Origin: Variimorphobacter saccharofermentans
GTDB taxonomy: Bacteria; Bacillota; Clostridia; Lachnospirales; Lachnospiraceae
Direction: 5' to 3'
DNA length: 64,000 bases
Assembly (NCBI RefSeq): GCF_014174405.1
Contig: NZ_JACEGA010000001.1
Span: forward strand, 3,264,501-3,328,500
Shown here: positions 63,339 through 64,000 of the stretch, one piece after another
Layout: every line of letters starts with the position of its first letter
How positions within the stretch are numbered: the stretch's first letter is position 1
Position numbers and translations under genes: made by a program
The notes under the pieces: model-generated
What the model saw: only the letters and a program-made list of their open reading frames with translations
What the model was told of the DNA's origin: nothing
Database searches by the model: none

Positions 63339-64000
63339 TTAATTACCATAGAATATATTTAAAGCGTCCTGCAGTGAAGGCTTTGCAGCTTCTACTGCTT
63401 GTGCTACGGTTTTATCCTTATTAACAGCGATAGGAGTCCATACAGAATTACCAAAATCAAAGTTAGGAGCTAAGCTTCCCCAAGGATCCAGCTTTAGGTT
63501 GACACCTGTCTGGTATGCAACATCAACATCTTCCAGTCTCTGGAAGCAGCTTTCGAACCAAGACGGATCATCTCTTAATTCTGTATCACCACCATGCCAA
63601 TTCATGAACTCTTCAAAGATTTGTAATACCTTACCTGGCTCCTGAACACCAACAGGGATGAAATACCAGTTACCTGATACAGGGCTGTAAATCTTACCAT
63701 CCCCTCTAGGACCCTGAGGATAAGGAACTACACGATATTCGAAAGGCAATTCAGCGCCTTCCGCAACAGCAGCATCTGCCTCCTGCTTTAATGACCATGC
63801 CTGAGCGGTCCAGAACATAACCTTACCATCGGACCATGCTAACAGGTTATCATTCCAGTCATCCGGATTCCATGGACGAGCAGATTTATCTACATTGTAT
63901 ATACGGTTGATAAACTCAAGTACCTCTGTTACAGCGGGAGAGCTTAAGCCTTCTGTACTTTCTCCTGCTATCGTACCACCATTGTTCATAACCAGACCAT
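63339..64000 (-). CDS. ABC sugar-binding protein, C-terminal part (partial)
   Basis: The frame is open to the right edge; the first Met seen (63989) is internal, as codons for Gly-Leu-Val precede it. About 220 residues of the C-terminal lobe of an extracellular solute-binding protein (family 1 type) are present, with the WSDGKVMFWTAQAW and NWYFIPVGVQEPGKVLQIFEEFMNW segments typical of this class. Its place directly before the GH26 operon suggests uptake of manno-oligosaccharides. Its permease genes must lie further right, or the protein is the last gene of its unit. Confidence 0.85.
   Translation of the reverse strand, partial: GLVMNNGGTIAGESTEGLSSPAVTEVLEFINRIYNVDKSARPWNPDDWNDNLLAWSDGKVMFWTAQAWSLKQEADAAVAEGAELPFEYRVVPYPQGPRGDGKIYSPVSGNWYFIPVGVQEPGKVLQIFEEFMNWHGGDTELRDDPSWFESCFQRLEDVDVAYQTGVNLKLDPWGSLAPNFDFGNSVWTPIAVNKDKTVAQAVEAAKPSLQDALNIFYGN

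Overview
The window looks like the chromosome of a low-GC, anaerobic, spore-forming Firmicute, most likely a plant-polysaccharide-degrading Lachnospiraceae relative of Lachnoclostridium or Anaerocolumna. Evidence: an anaerobic class III ribonucleotide reductase, a membrane pyrophosphatase, orphan Na+-decarboxylase subunits, the bL25/Ctc pair of domains, a Csp-type subtilase, two genes behind sigma-K-like promoters, strong AGGAGG ribosome sites, and 15 kb or more of cytoplasmic and lipoprotein glycoside hydrolases and phosphorylases. The taxonomic call is inference. I see no tRNA, rRNA, prophage, IS transposase or CRISPR array.

Layout. 1-22 kb is mostly minus-strand housekeeping: a cell-wall amidase, an APH-like kinase, guaB, ilvE, thyA-folA, a large lipoprotein, nrdD, a TPR lipoprotein with hflX, a tripartite ABC system (ATPase, six-domain surface protein, MacB/FtsX-type permease) and hppA. 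22.7-30 kb is plus strand: orphan oadB-oadG, a glutamate dehydrogenase and a large PEP/pyruvate-binding-domain and nucleotidyltransferase protein, with a minus-strand ZIP transporter between. 30-42 kb holds a Csp-like subtilase, a GH36 alpha-galactosidase, a small hypothetical, bL25, a SulP permease, a short FtsH-like protease and an LTA-synthase-like enzyme.

42-64 kb is a carbohydrate region in two minus-strand operons. The first (54.0 to 41.9 kb) starts with a LacI regulator and carries a 1063-aa phosphorylase-like protein, GH30, GH94, a cupin, GH2 and a sugar-dehydrogenase-like propeller. The second (63.07 to 57.8 kb) is a coherent beta-mannan set: surface GH26 mannanase with CBM35, GH130 mannoside phosphorylase, CE17-type acetylesterase, GH27 alpha-galactosidase and a tiny zinc-ribbon protein, with a sugar ABC binding protein just upstream. 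The expected flow is cutting mannan at the surface, import of acetylated galactosylated oligosaccharides, then deacetylation, degalactosylation and phosphorolysis inside the cell.

The most unusual feature is a dispersed family of about 186-bp structured repeats with four copies in the window (7.2, 15.1, 30.1, 54.3 kb). Each folds into a long interrupted hairpin whose stems differ between copies by compensatory changes, while an asymmetric internal loop is kept in sequence. All four abut the 3' end of a gene. A second, unrelated 213-bp hairpin lies next to the 15.1-kb copy. Other points: near-identical sigma-K-like promoters before two paralogous Cys-containing small proteins, an NrdD-thioredoxin fusion, a K+-independent pyrophosphatase signature, a histidine-kinase remnant, and a phosphorylase-like protein of unknown specificity.
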